From: Candidatus Altimarinota bacterium
GTDB lineage: Bacteria; Patescibacteriota; Gracilibacteria; BD1-5; UBA2023
Reading direction: 5' to 3'
DNA length: 64,000 nt
NCBI GenBank assembly: GCA_028689205.1
Contig: JAQTWP010000005.1
Location: 50,157 to 114,156 of the forward strand
Position numbers and translations under genes: made by a program. Numbering within the stretch: position 1 is the stretch's first letter; every line of letters begins with the position of its first letter. A model generated the notes under the pieces. It saw nothing but the letters and a program-made list of their open reading frames with translations. It was not told the DNA's origin and searched no databases. Shown here piece after piece: positions 1 to 12,343 of this stretch.

Positions 1-26
1 AAAGCAAGGAGATAATATCTTGCTTT
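1..26. terminator. Hairpin at left edge, probable terminator
   Basis: Arms AAAGCAAG and CTTGCTTT form an 8-bp stem and are followed by T-rich sequence. It probably terminates a gene lying outside the window to the left. The hairpin is short, so the call is tentative. Confidence 0.4.
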
Positions 27-75
27 AGTGCTTTTATTCCTATAATTCAAAAAACTATTTTTTAATTTAATTCCA

Positions 76-687
76 ATGTTTCAAAGCTTAATTTCTTTTG
101 ATGTTAATATGCTTAATCTTATAATGTGAACAGTGAATCAGAATAATTATTTTATGATTTCATTAATAAAAATATTTTCTGACTTTTGAGTTATTTTTGT
201 TGCGTTGTCTTTGGTTTGATTATGGCTTTTTTGAGTGTATAGAAAAGATAATAAATATAAAAATATTTCATTAATGATTTTTTATACAATTGCTTTTAGT
301 TTTATACTATATATTATCATTAATAAATGATTTCCGCTTAGACCCAGACCAGAAACTGTTTCATCAATCAGACCTCTTATTGATCATTTACCTGATAATA
401 GCTTCCCATCAGGACATGCAATATTTGCTTGAGCTGCATTAGTTGGTTTTTTCTTTTTTTGGCCTAACCTAATATATTCTTCTATACTTATTATTGCATC
501 TTTTTTGATGTTTTATTCAAGAATAGCGTCAGGAGTCCATTATCCATGAGATATTTTAGTAGGGTTTATTCTTTGAATTTTATTTTGATATATTTTTTAT
601 ACAATCCAAAAAAATTTAAAATCACAAAAATTAATTAATAATATAAACAAAAAGATAATTAAATTATTTTCTTTCATAAAATTATAA
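76..687 (+). CDS. PAP2-family lipid phosphatase (undecaprenyl diphosphatase-like)
   Basis: This 203-residue integral membrane protein belongs to the type 2 phosphatidic acid phosphatase family, which dephosphorylates lipid phosphates such as undecaprenyl diphosphate at the membrane surface. All three family motifs are present in order: RPRPE at about residues 89-93, PSGHA at 111-115 with the catalytic histidine, and SRIASGVHYPGD at 148-159 with the second histidine and aspartate. Hydrophobic segments lie between them. Several glycines, including that of HYPGD, are encoded by TGA. The first ATG was chosen because it gives an extra hydrophilic N-terminus before TM1; ATGs at 109 and 124 are possible alternatives. 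The stop is one base before the start of the next gene, so the two are probably co-transcribed. The exact substrate cannot be read from the sequence. Confidence 0.9.
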
Positions 688-688
688 T

Positions 689-1288
689 ATGACACAGTTA
701 TTTAACAGTATATTAGCTTTTTTCTGAGGCTTAGATTATGCTTCGATTACTTTTCTTATGGCATTGGAATCTAGTATTTTCCCAGTTCCTTCAGAAGCAG
801 TAATGATACCAGCTTGATACTTAGTTAATAAATGAACTCTAAGTCTCACGTTTGTAATTTTGTCATGAACATTATGAAGTGTATTATGAGCCATAGTTAA
901 TTATTTTGTATTATGACAATTTTTAGGTAAACCTTTTTTATTGAAATATTGAAAATATATTCTTATAAAAGATGAAGATTATCATAGAACAGAAAAACTT
1001 TTTTTGAAAAATGATAAATTGTATACTTTTTTATGAAGATTAATTCCCGTAGTAAGACATTTAATATCGATTCCTGCTTGAATTTTTCAAATGAGATTTG
1101 ATTATTTTGTCTTAATTACAGCACTAGGTGCTTGATTATGGTGTACAATTTTGACTTTTTTAGGTTATTATTTTTGAGAAGATATAGTTGTTATAATAGA
1201 AAAATATACCAAGACTATTTGAATTGTATCAATATTTATAGTTTGATTTTATTTGTATTATAAAGTTTTTAGGACAAAAAAATTATAA
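689..1288 (+). CDS. DedA-family (SNARE-associated/VTT) membrane protein
   Basis: This 199-residue protein has the DedA pattern: an early ESSIFPVPSEAVMIPAGYL segment, a glycine-rich re-entrant stretch, and a later GRLIPVVRHLISIPAG segment with the conserved F/G-R-x-x-P-x-x-R arrangement, followed by C-terminal transmembrane helices. DedA proteins are polytopic inner-membrane proteins implicated in undecaprenyl-phosphate or phospholipid flipping and in membrane-potential homeostasis. The gene starts one base after the PAP2 stop. That pairing is functionally sensible because both act on polyprenyl or phospholipid carriers. Many glycines are TGA-coded. A second DedA gene lies at 26130-26732. Confidence 0.9.
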
Positions 1289-1314
1289 GATAAAACTATT
1301 GAATTTTTATAAGT

Positions 1315-1342
1315 TTGACACGAAAAATATATGTAGTACTAT
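1315..1342 (+). promoter_or_regulatory. Sigma70-type promoter of the pilin/GH114 operon
   Basis: A perfect -35 TTGACA (1315-1320) is followed by a 16-base spacer and a -10 TACTAT (1337-1342). It ends 33 bases before the ATG of the first pilin-like gene. The same 16-base spacing recurs upstream of bL25 and of the large pilin gene. Confidence 0.7.
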
Positions 1343-1374
1343 CTTGTTATTATTTATTTTAAAAATAATAAATT

Positions 1375-2973
1375 ATGAATTTTCTTAAAAACAATAATAA
1401 TTTTAAATTATCTGCATTTACCCTAGTTGAATTAATAGTGGTAATAGTTATTCTAGCTATATTATCCACTATAGCATTTCTATCATTTAATACCTATTCA
1501 TCTTCTGCAAGAGATTCATTAAGAGTTACAAGTATTTCTGATATCCAAAAATGATTGGAGCTATACAATCTTAATGCATGAAATTTTCCCCAACCAGAAA
1601 ATATAAGTTGAACTTGAGTAATTAATTGAATTACATTGAATTATGTCTGAGAGATATCAAATTTAATATCAAGAAAAATTAATATTTCATCTTCTCCAAA
1701 AGACCCACTTTCTAATAATGATTATATTTATTGAACAACTTTTGATTATAAGAATTATCAAATAGCAACAGTTTTAGAAAACTCTCAAACAAATAATAAA
1801 ATAATAGAATTAACTTATGCGGATAACTGAAACAGGGCAAAAGTTAGTTGAAATTACAATTGACTTATTAAATTCAGCTCTTGAAGTATAAAATATATAA
1901 TTAATCTTCCAGGTCTTATATTCAATAGTTGATGAACAATTGATATTATTAATCAAGAACCTTATTTCATAATTAATAATTATGATAATTTACCATATAA
2001 ATTGACTTCTAATAGTATTATTAATAATAAAACTAAAATTGAAACAATTAAGGAATTAACTTGAAAAGATGTTATTCTAACTTGAGTTATAATTAATGAA
2101 ACTCAAGATCAATTAGATTATTTATCTAATTTACTTTGATATGATAAAATCTTGGTTTGAAAGAAAATTTTTTGAGAAAAATATATTATGACCATAGTTA
2201 ATCTAAAAAAATTATGAATTTATTATTGATATCCAAGTTCACTTAATAATGTTTCAAATTGATATCAACTTGATAAAGTTGTCAATGATCTTAATAAATT
2301 TGACACTATAATACTCTGAGAATGATTAGAAAAAATATGACATTCTGATCATATTAATACGCAGAATATTTTATCTTGATGAACAGATTGGTATGGTACG
2401 CGGCAATGATATAAATGAGAGCCGTATTGATATATATCATTAATGCAATCTACGTGATCAATTTTTACTTCAGTTGATGAATGGAAAGCTTTATGAATTA
2501 AATGAATATTTTTAGATGAAGCTTGATATGATTATCTAATTCCAACTATTAGCTCAATTGAAATAAATGCTAGAATTCATCAAAACGATGTTATAAATTA
2601 TATTCATCAGAAATGATTAAAAATTATTATAAATTCATGGAATGTAGATGATGTTTTTTGAACTCTTAATTGAGAGGCTATATCTACTATTAATTCAAAT
2701 GATTCATACTTAATGGAAAGCTTTGTTTATAATTGGAATGTAGCTTGATTCTATGATTATGATAATCAATTAATAAAAATAAATAGTGCAAAAAATTATA
2801 AAAATAATTTATGAATTAAGCTTTACTGTGTTTGATTATTACCTAATTTTATAGATATAACTCAAGATAGAATCAATACAATGTATTCTAAGTCTTTATC
2901 AAGTTGTGATTATATTCAAATTACAGAAAAAACTTTTTGAGCAACCAATCCTATTCTTAATTCTTATTATTAA
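1375..2973 (+). CDS. Type IV pilin-like protein fused to a GH114-like TIM-barrel domain
   Basis: This 532-residue protein starts with a class III pilin signal: a short basic leader, then FTLVELIVVIVILAIL at about residues 15-30 with the conserved Glu at mature position 5. The predicted prepilin cleavage site follows Ala rather than Gly. A pilin-like globular region runs to about residue 200. The C-terminal ~300 residues resemble the GH114/TM1410 barrel family (endo-alpha-1,4-polygalactosaminidase-like): a GIYYGYP first strand, a GIKGIFLDEAGYDY strand with candidate acidic catalytic residues, and a KIIINSWN strand. The gene is first in an operon (9-base gap to the next) whose third gene is a free GH114-like hydrolase. 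In-frame CGG at 2401-2403 may encode Trp. Whether the barrel is catalytic is not settled by the sequence. Confidence 0.8.
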
Positions 2974-2981
2974 TATAACTT

Positions 2982-5900
2982 ATGAATTTTAAAAGAGATT
3001 ACATTTTTAAAACAAAACAAGCTCCTTTAAATTCACTTTTTTTAAAAAAGAATGAATTTAAAGGTTTTACAATAATTGAGCTTACTATTGTAATGGTTAT
3101 TACTTCTATATTAACTACAATTTGATTTATTGTTTATTCTTGACATCTTTCTTCTGCAAGAGATGCTAATCGTAGTATGGATATGGAGAGTCTTATAGGT
3201 TGACTTAGAACATCTAAAATTCGTAATTTCACATACCCTAAATTAAATGATTATTTTTCAATTGCTAATATGTGAAGCTGATATGTAATGCAATGAAAAC
3301 TAGATGATAAAATTGATATTGAATGAATTAATAATGTTCAATCAGACCCTTTACATGAAATTAAATATATATATTCTACAACGAGTAATTGAAGGAATTT
3401 TCAAATATGAATGACTTTAGAAAATTGATGAACTCCAATTGCTTTTGTTGATTGAGATTATAAAACTATTACAAAAAGAATGTTTCCTTCATTAATATTT
3501 GCATTAAATTGAAGTTGAATTCTTGATGTTCAGTCTTGAGTTGGTTCTTATACTTCCTATAGAGATTATTTCGTAGTTAATAAATGAACTTACAATCTTC
3601 CATATGATTTTAAAACAGGAAATCCAATTAAGACAGCATTAAATTTTGATAACATAGTTAATGAGGATTGAGTAATAATTACATGAGCTAATAGTTATAA
3701 AAGTTGTGATGAGATTTATAATGCAAATAAATCTATGTGACCCTGAGAATACCAATTAATGTCATCGCCCTATATAATGAGTGATACTATATGTTTTTAT
3801 ATATCACCACTTCTAGTATTTGATGAAAATACTAATCTTTCTACTCTTGATGACACTACTTTAAAAAATCTATTTTCTGAAACATTAACCTGAGTTGTTG
3901 AGAACACGCTAACAGATAAATGGGATATTAATTGATGTAGTTGAGGCTTAATGAATGTTAATACGTGAACCTTTTTATGATGAAATCAAACATTATCTAA
4001 TATAGTGTTATCATCAAATACAATATATAAAGTTCCAGCAGGGAATTATAATTTAATATGAAACACACAATTAAATACCTGACATATATCTTTTGCAAGT
4101 TGAAGTAGTTGTATTTGATTAATTTGAGCTTGAGTTTGATCTACAATTTTCACTACTAATTTAACTTGAGGTTGAATATCTAATTACGATTGAGTTATTA
4201 ATGCAAGATATACAAAAAATATAATTGTAAGCTGATTATCTCTTACTAATTCAAGAATAATTAATAGATATAATTATTGAATTATGGTAAGTAATTGAGC
4301 TAATAATCTTACTTTGAAAGATATTAATTCATCTAATTCTCAATCATGATGAATATCACTTGATTCATATAATGATCATAATTATATGTATAATATAAAC
4401 TCTTTTAATAATGGTCAGAATTGAATTACAATTTCATATTATGCGAATTACAATAAATTAGATAATATAAAGAGTTATTCTAATTCCTGAGCATGATTAT
4501 TGGTTTCTACAAGTGTCGGTAATAATTTATTTAATATAAATACTTATTCTAATTGAAATTATTGAATTAATTTAGATTCATCTTCTAATTTAAATACATT
4601 AGATAATATAAAAAGTTATCTTAATTGATGAAACGGTATTTGAATAACTTATAATTCAGACCAGAATACAATAAGTTGAGCACTTAGTTATTCTAATAAT
4701 TTGAACTGAATACTTATTGATTCTAACTGATCATGAAATATCTTGAATAATGTTAATTCTTATTCAAATAGTCAAATATGAATCATCTTAGATTCTACTA
4801 AAAACACTAAGATTAATAATTCAATAATTTATTCAAATTGAAGTGATGGAATTAATATTTTCTCTTGAATATCAAATACATTAAGTTGAATAACAACTTA
4901 TTCAAATTGAAATAATGGTGTTAATATATATTTTTGAATTACAAATACATTTAGTTGAATTATAAGTTATTCTAATGTTTCTAATTGACTTTATATGGAT
5001 ACTAGTAGTTGAAATATTATAAATAATACCACATCTAATTGAAATGGTAATGCTTGAATTTTACTTAATAAATCAACATATAATACATTAAGTTGATTAA
5101 TTACTTATTCTAATAGTAATAACTGAATTAATTTTTATAATGTAAGTCAATATAATAATGCTAACAACATTACTTCTTATTTAAATACCTGAGCTTGAAT
5201 TAATTTTGATAACGGATCTTTATCTAGTAACTATAATTCAATAAATAAATTCAATTCATATTCAAATACTAATTGAATTTATATTTGATCATCTTCTTAT
5301 AATAATATATTTAATTGAAATATTTATAATAACATTCAAAGATGAATATTTATTTATTCTATATGAAATATTTTAAATAATTTGAATATATATAATAATA
5401 ATACCTCAAATACTCTTTATTATGGTTCTATTGAAATCGATGCTTCTTCAAACGGTAATAAATATAATTCATTAAATAATTTGAATATTTATAATAACTC
5501 AAAAAATTGAATGGTTATAAATGCTAATAGCGACAGTAATTTATTTAGTAATTTATCAATATTTAATAATTCTTGAGCATGAGTGTATGTTTCATCTTGA
5601 GTTGGAACATGAACATTTAATAATTTAAATACCTATAATAATATTAGTTGAGTAGAAGATTACGCAAATGTACTTACTAATAAATATTATTGAACTTTTA
5701 AATATTTTTGAAATGATTGAAATTCTAATATTACATATCTTAAAGTATGAACTTTGTCTACATTATGATTCTTAGATTGAACAATAAATACAACATGAAC
5801 AATGTCTTGTGATTACCATAATAATCCTAACAATGCTTTTTATTACTGAGCTAGCTGTATCAATAGATGATCTATTTGAAGTCTTGTAGCACCAATTTTG

Positions 5901-6038
5901 AATTATACTTATTGAACTTTAACATCCAAACAACAAAGACCAGTTAAATGGAATTGAACAGCTTGGGAATTATATTGAACAGCTTGAGTTGATTATAATA
6001 CATGAAGTTATATATGACAATGGTTGATAATTAAATAA
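2982..6038 (+). CDS. Type IV pilin-like protein with long parallel beta-helix region
   Basis: This 1018-residue protein has a pilin N-terminus (cleavage after Gly in EFKG, then FTIIELTIVMVITSIL), a pilin-like head, and a long asparagine/serine/glycine-rich region of about 650 residues. That region is built from short repeats around the theme SYSN-x-x-x-GI, each about 22-26 residues. This periodicity is typical of right-handed parallel beta-helices (NosD/pectate-lyase-like) found in carbohydrate-binding or depolymerising surface proteins. Two to four cysteines lie outside the helix. A C-terminal domain of about 120 residues is unassigned. It sits between two genes with GH114-like domains in one operon, suggesting a joint role in binding or remodelling an extracellular polysaccharide. 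A very high share of its glycines is encoded by TGA. Confidence 0.8.
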
Positions 6039-6065
6039 TATTTTTTATTTTTAACTTTTATTTTT

Positions 6066-6881
6066 ATGATAACTAAATTATTTTCTTGGATTCTAGCTTG
6101 AGTCTTTATGCTAAGTCCTTTTGTAGCTAGTGCTGAATATGGTATTTATTATTGAACAAGTCAAAAATACGCAAGTAAAACAATCTGATTTAATACAATG
6201 ATTATCCAGCCATATAATATTGGCTTGTACGAAAATTATACTGGAAAGAAAATCTGCTATCTTACGGTTGGAGAATTTGATTGAACGGCAGATGAATTAA
6301 AAACTCTATGATTAGATTCTTCAAAAGTTTGATTTAACGAGACTTGGAATAGTTTTATTATGGATATGAGTAGTATTAAACGGCAAGAATATTTAATTAA
6401 AGAAGAATTAAAGCTAAAAAATATGTGATGTAATTGATTATTCCTTGATACTATCTGGCAAGATTGACAGCAAGAATGATGAATACAAATAGTAAAAAAA
6501 ATGAGAGAAAATTGGAAGGAAGCATACATTATTCCTAATAATGCACATTTTATAAGATATGACATTTTAGGTTATATTAATGCTTTTATGTTTGAGAATT
6601 TTTGGGAAACTAAAACCACAGTATGAAGTGAAGATGCTCTTTGGTTAGAAGAACAAATGCAAGAATATCAAAAATTAGTTAAATGAACTAATGTAAGATT
6701 AATGGCAATTAGTTATTGAAATCCATTTGTTACAAGAAATAAAGCTTGGGCGATTAAAGCATGACAATTATCTCTTAAATATTGATTCGAACAAATTTAT
6801 ACTAACACTTATCTGACTAATATTTATTGATACGTAAGTGTGTCAAATAGATCAATTAAGAAATTACCTTGAGTTAAATAA
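6066..6881 (+). CDS. Secreted GH114-like glycoside hydrolase (polygalactosaminidase family)
   Basis: This 271-residue protein has an N-terminal signal peptide (hydrophobic core then ASA at about residues 20-22) and a single TIM-barrel domain matching the GH114/TM1410 family. Visible elements are a YGIYYG first strand, ICYLTVGEFD (the family's YxSVGE-type strand), SSIK[CGG]QEYL followed by an amphipathic helix, CNGLFLDTIWQDG with candidate catalytic aspartate, and YIIPNNAHF. In-frame CGG at 6381-6383 falls where the family normally has Trp (eWqxyl). GH114 members cleave alpha-1,4-galactosaminoglycans; the substrate here is inferred from the family only. It is the last gene of the pilin operon (27-base gap) and ends 4 bases from the convergent queA stop. 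Confidence 0.82.
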
Positions 6882-6885
6882 TTCT

Positions 6886-7920
6886 TTATCTCAAAAACAT
6901 AGCATCTCAAAAACTAAAAAATCTATAATTATTATTTTGGGCATATTCATAAATTTCTAGTAGTTTTTCTCTATCATAGAAGGCACTTATAAGCATAATT
7001 AAGCTTGATTCTGGTAAGTGGAAGTTAGTTATTATATTATTTATGAATTTGAAATTGTATCAAGGATAAATGAAAATATTGGTTTCTTTTTCTCAGGAAT
7101 TAAGAATTCAATTCATATCTGTCATAGATTCTAATGTTCTTATTACTGTAGTTCCAACTGCAATAATATTTTTTCATTCTTGTTTATATTTATTCAGTTT
7201 ATCTGCAGTTTCTTCGTTGATTTCAATATGTTCATAGTGAATTATATGTTCCTCAATGTTTTCTTTTTGTACTGGTTTGAATGTTCAGAGTCAAATATGA
7301 AGAAGCACTTTTTCTATTTTTACTCATTTTTTCACAAGTTTTTCTATTAATCCTTCTGTGAAATGAAGTCCTGCGGTCGGAGCAGCTGCACTTCATTCTT
7401 CTTTTGCAAAGATTGTATTATATTGGTCTAAAGTTTGTTCTCATTTAACAATATATGGTGGAAGTGGTATACTTCAGATTCTATCTATTTCATCTAGGAA
7501 TTCTACTCATTCAAGATTAAATTCTATAATTCTTCAAGAATAAGTTATTTCTTTAATTATTCATTTTAAATTAGAATTTAGGAAAAATATTTCTCTCCCA
7601 ATTTTTAACCTTTCTCATGGAAAAACTGCACATTCCCAAGTATTCTGTCATTTTTGGGATAGTAAAAATATCTCTACCTCTTTTTCTTTTCATTTATTAA
7701 GAATAATTAGTCAGTTAAGTCTTGCTTTAATTACCTTTGTTTCATTGAAAACCAGGACATCATTTTCTCATAGATAATCAACAATATCACAGAAATTCCT
7801 TTCTTCAAGGTTTCAAGTTTTTCTATCAATAATCATCAGTTTTGATGAATCTCTCGGAGAAGCAGGGAATTGAGCTATATTTTTTGGATCCAGATTATAG
7901 TGGAAGTCTGATGTTCTCAT
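6886..7920 (-). CDS. queA: S-adenosylmethionine:tRNA ribosyltransferase-isomerase
   Basis: This 344-residue protein is full length for QueA, which transfers and isomerises the ribosyl moiety of SAM onto 7-aminomethyl-7-deazaguanine in tRNA to give epoxyqueuosine. Motifs read in order: an N-terminal [65 protein letters not shown], and the C-terminal RFFSFGDAM. The FSFGDAM glycine is one of several coded by TGA (TCA on the plus strand). The start ATG is supported by the canonical [14 protein letters not shown] N-terminus. It is convergent with the GH114 gene and may be co-transcribed from the small membrane protein gene upstream (16-base gap). Confidence 0.95.
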
Positions 7921-7936
7921 TTTAATTTAATTTAGT

Positions 7937-8248
7937 TTATCAACAAAATAAAATTGAATTTTCCCAAACATATATGGAATATAAAAGTTCAATTATAAAA
8001 AATAAAATTATTAAACCTTTAATTATTACTCATAGAATTTTAGTTTTACCTTCTTTTATAAGTCTAATTGTTCTTTTTGAATAGAGGAAAATTAAAACTC
8101 ACCAAACTATAAAAAACACATAGGGAAATACATCGTATGATAAATTTTTATCATCACTACAAGCATAAACAAAATCGCTTAAACTGTGTATTAATCAGAG
8201 GAATGTGAATATTTTAAATTTTAGATTCATTGCTACTGGAATTATCAT
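7937..8248 (-). CDS. Small membrane protein, function unknown
   Basis: This 103-residue ORF uses TGA as glycine several times and ends 16 bases upstream of queA, so the two are probably co-transcribed. Three hydrophobic stretches are visible: near residues 12-27, 44-58 and 78-95. A short polar loop with Asp/Lys lies between the first two. No family was recognised. An internal ATG at 8228-8230 would make a 97-residue version; an AGGAG lies just before the longer start but with unusually short spacing. Confidence 0.6.
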
Positions 8249-8348
8249 TTCTCCTAAATTACTTATTTTCTTTAATTATTCAAATTTTATATTTCTATTG
8301 ATTTTTTGTATTAAACATTATATTGCTTATAATATTTTTTCTTTTTTT

Positions 8349-9476
8349 ATGAATAAAAAAATTATAATTCTACTTTTCTCTATTTTTCTAGATATTCTTG
8401 GCTTTAGTTTCATACTTCCTATTGTTCCTTTTATAGTTAAATGATTCTGAGGTAACTCTTTTAGTGTTTGATTAATAGTCGCTTGAGCTGCAGCTTGAAT
8501 GTTTATTTGATGAATTTTATTTTGAAAACTTTCAGATAAATATGGTAGAAAAAAAATACTTTCTATCACAATTCTTCTTAATATTCTTTGATACTTGGTA
8601 TTTGCAGTTTCGTCTAATCTAAAGATATTTTTCATTGCAAGATTCCTTTGTGGATTAGGTTGATGATGAGTAAGTGTTGTACAGGCTTATATAAGTGATA
8701 TTTCAAAAGAAAAAGAAAAAATTATAAATATGTGATATGTCTGAGCTAGTATTGGTTTATGATTTACTCTTTGACCAATTTTTGGATCTTTTATGAGTTC
8801 ATTAGAACTAAAACATATGTGATTTATATCGGCTTTAATTCTTATTATCAGTTTTATTTTCGTATATTTATTTTTACCAGAAGAAAAACCAAAAGTACAT
8901 AAAGAAACACATTTAAAAGGTACATCAAACAAGCTATTAATATTGTTTTTAATATATTTTATAACTACAATAACATTCTCTTGAATCCAAACAATTTTTA
9001 CACTATATCTCAATAGCGAGTTTTTGTTTTCTTCAAAAAACGTAGGATATGTATTCTGATATATGTGAATTGTTTCAATTATATATCAGATTTTTGGTAT
9101 AAAATACGCATACAAATATTTAAAAGAGTATTATATGATAATTTTTTGAATGTTATTTATGTGAGTTTGATTGGTTTTAATTTGATTCAATACTAATATT
9201 TTCCTTTTATATATACTATTGATACCTGTTGCAGTTTGATTAAGTAATATTAATTCTTCTGTTTTTTCACTAGTAACAAATGTCTCAAGTAAAAAAGATT
9301 TCTGAAAAAATCTTTGACTGAATACTGCTTTTTGAAGTGTGGCAGATATAATTTGACCTCTAGTTAGTTGAGCTTTGTACTTAATTTCGAATAATTTGCC
9401 ATTTTATGTCTTTTGAATAATGTTACTTATAATAATGATTATTTTTAGCTTTAATAAATCAAAAATAATCTCTTAA
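8349..9476 (+). CDS. Major facilitator superfamily drug:H+ antiporter (DHA1/TetA-like)
   Basis: This 375-residue polytopic membrane protein matches the 12-TM MFS drug-exporter class. The N-terminal helix FLDILGFSFILPIVPFIV is typical of TetA-like transporters. The loop 2-3 signature GKLSDKYGRKK follows TM2, and the RFLCGLGGGGVSVVQAYISD segment corresponds to motif C/TM4-5 of the antiporter subgroup. It is divergent from the small membrane protein gene with about 100 bases between starts, and is followed closely by a glycosyltransferase gene. It is somewhat short for a 12-TM MFS protein (about 400 is usual), with short loops. Substrate cannot be inferred. Confidence 0.88.
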
Positions 9477-9492
9477 TATTTTACTAAAAAAT

Positions 9493-10650
9493 ATGAAAAT
9501 TGCTGTTTTTACTGATACTTTCTTCCCAACTACTAACTGAATTGTTACAAGTGTTGTAACTTTTTGCAAGGAATTAGCAGATAATTGAAACAAAATTATT
9601 ATAATAACACCTTATAATAAATGAATTGAAGAATTCAAATACAAGAATATTGAAGTATATACAGTCAAATGAATTCCAGCAATTTTTTATCCAGATTTTA
9701 AAATAACATTTTGATTTACTCCAACATTAATTAAAAAAATTAGAGATTTCAAACCAGAATTAATACATTTTCATACACAATTTATTATTTGATGGCAAGC
9801 TATAATAATGTGAAAACTTCTTAAAGTTCCTGTTGTAGGAACTTTCCATACATATATTGCAGATGAAAGTTATCTTAATGTAATATGACTTAATGCGAAA
9901 GTATTTTGAGATGTGGGATGGAAATATAATAATTTTTTTTATAAAAAAATTGATAAAGTCCTTGTTCCCAGTCTTAATGCAAAAAGAGAATTAATAAAAC
10001 ATTGAATTGATGTCAGTAATATCGAACTTCTTAGTAATCCTTTGCCTCAAATTGAAATTTCTGAAGAAAATAAAATTCATCTTCTAGATGATATAAAAAC
10101 AGAAAATATTGTTCTTTATGTATGAAGATTATCAAAGGAGAAAAACGTTTCCATATCAATTGAGTCAATTTATGTAGTTTCAAAAGAAATTCCAGATGTT
10201 TTATTTATAATAGTAGGGGATTGACCAGAAAAAAAGAATCTAGAAAAGCTTGTAAAAAGCCATAATATTGAAAAAAATGTCTTGTTTTTATGAAAAATAC
10301 CTAATAAGAATTTACTTAATTCAGATGTTTTTGAAAAATCAAAAATGTTTCTATCTTCTTCTCCGTCAGAGAATCAGCCAATGACGATTATAGAAGCAAT
10401 GTATTTTGGTCTTCCTATAGTTTGAGTTGATGAAAAGTGAGTTTGAGAATTGATTGAAGGTAATTGATTCAAAGCGAAAAATGAGAACTTTTGAGAAATA
10501 GCAATATACATAATTAAGTTACTAAAAAAACCTGAATTAAGGAATAAAATGTCAGAAGAAAGCAAAAAAATGATAATAAACTTTGATTCAAAAATGCTAG
10601 CTAAAAAATTGGAAGGTATTTATAAAAAAATAATTAATAGTAAAAAATAA
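9493..10650 (+). CDS. Glycosyltransferase family 4 (diacylglycerol/phosphoinositol glucosyltransferase-like)
   Basis: This 385-residue GT-B fold protein starts with MKIAVFTDTFFPTTNGIVTSV, the N-terminal signature of the GT4 subgroup that includes lipid glucosyltransferases and PimB-like mannosyltransferases. It also has GTFHTYIADES, a VPSLNAKRELI linker, the nucleotide-sugar-binding LYVGRLSKEKNV and VGDGPEKKNLEKL, and the acidic SPSENQPMTIIEAMYFGLPIVG (E-x7-E region). It is cytoplasmic or membrane-associated and likely makes a glycolipid or cell-surface glycan. The next gene, a GT2, begins 4 bases after its stop, indicating an operon. Confidence 0.9.
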
Positions 10651-10654
10651 TTAA

Positions 10655-11452
<798 letters not shown>

Positions 11453-11565
11453 AAATAAAGAAATTAATTTAAGTAATTAGTCCTGAATTCTCTGGTAAAT
11501 TATTCAGTTACTCAAATAATTTAATACAAAGATATATATATATTTCTAATATTTATTTTTTTTAT

Positions 11566-11593
11566 TTGATTTTAAAAACTTTTTTTATACAAT
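11566..11593 (+). promoter_or_regulatory. Promoter of bL25 gene
   Basis: A -35 TTGATT (11566-11571) and -10 TACAAT (11588-11593) are separated by 16 bases, about 43 bases before the bL25 start. Placement and spacing agree with the other promoters seen in the window. Confidence 0.55.
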
Positions 11594-11636
11594 GCACTCA
11601 CTTTTTTAAAAAACTTATTATTAAATTGTCTAAAAT

Positions 11637-12263
11637 ATGGAAAAATTAGCTTTGAACGCACTAAAGAGAACATTAGAAGGAAGAATAAAAGACTTGAGAG
11701 CAGATAAAAAAATACCAGCAGTAGTATATGGTCATAATTATGCACCAGTTACTGTTTCACTTGATTATTCAGAATTTTTAAAAACTTTCAGAATATCTGG
11801 TAAAACTCATATTATCAAATTATCTATTGACGGTAAACCTCAAGATGTAATCGTACATGCTCTTCAATTTCATCCAGTTTCTGGAGATTTCTTACATGTT
11901 GATTTTATGGTAATTAATGCAAAAGAAAAACTTCACGTAAAAATTCCTCTTAAATTAATTGGTAATGCACCAGCTACTCGTGAATGAGGAATGGTTGATC
12001 AATTAATCAGTGAAATAGATGTTAAATGTTTCCCAGCTGATCTTGTTGATCATTTTGAATTCGATATTTCGAATATGTCAGAATTAGGTCAAGTTGCTCA
12101 ATTATCAGAAATGAACATTGATCCTAAAAAATACGATGTACAAATTGCTATTGATACTCCAATTGTTTCAATCTTTGAACAAAGAGGTGTTGTTATTGAA
12201 GAAGAAGCTGTTGCTCCAGCAGATGTACCTGCAACTAAAGAAACTAAAAAAGATAGCGAATAA
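11637..12263 (+). CDS. rplY: 50S ribosomal protein bL25 (CTC/TL5 long form)
   Basis: This 208-residue protein is the two-domain form of bL25, which binds 5S rRNA in the large subunit. The N-terminal domain has the typical RTLEGRIKDLRADKKIPAVVYG start and the QFHPVSGDFLHVDFM segment; the C-terminal TL5-type beta domain follows. A TGA at 11985-11987 (act cgt gaa TGA gga atg) lies in the middle of the protein. The second half is in the same frame and continues the family alignment, so TGA must be sense; Gly at this place fits the TREGG-like turn. The tail is acidic. It has its own promoter and tandem terminators, so it is probably a single-gene unit. Confidence 0.95.
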
Positions 12264-12269
12264 TATCTA

Positions 12270-12331
12270 CCCCTTACGGGTTTTTAATACAAATTTAAAT
12301 GTCCCGTTTATATAAGCGGGATTATTTTTTA
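12270..12331 (+). terminator. Tandem intrinsic terminators after bL25
   Basis: A small CCC/GGG hairpin (12271-12280) followed by TTTTT is succeeded by a stronger hairpin, TCCCGTTTATA/TAAGCGGGA, followed by ATTATTTTTT. Both lie between the bL25 stop and the next gene. Confidence 0.75.
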
Positions 12332-12343
12332 ACTAAAAAACTT

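Noticed and set aside
1355..1374. Terminator before the first pilin gene
   Set aside because: The AT-only inverted repeat immediately before the ATG has no GC stem and lies downstream of a good promoter, so it is more likely simple AT-rich leader sequence.
8687..9013. Minus-strand ORF inside the MFS gene
   Set aside because: The plus-strand MFS frame shows clear family motifs over this interval when TGA is read as Gly; the minus ORF is a chance open frame.
12118..12315. Second ORF overlapping the bL25 gene
   Set aside because: It is an alternative frame of rplY and shows only low-complexity Leu/Lys sequence.
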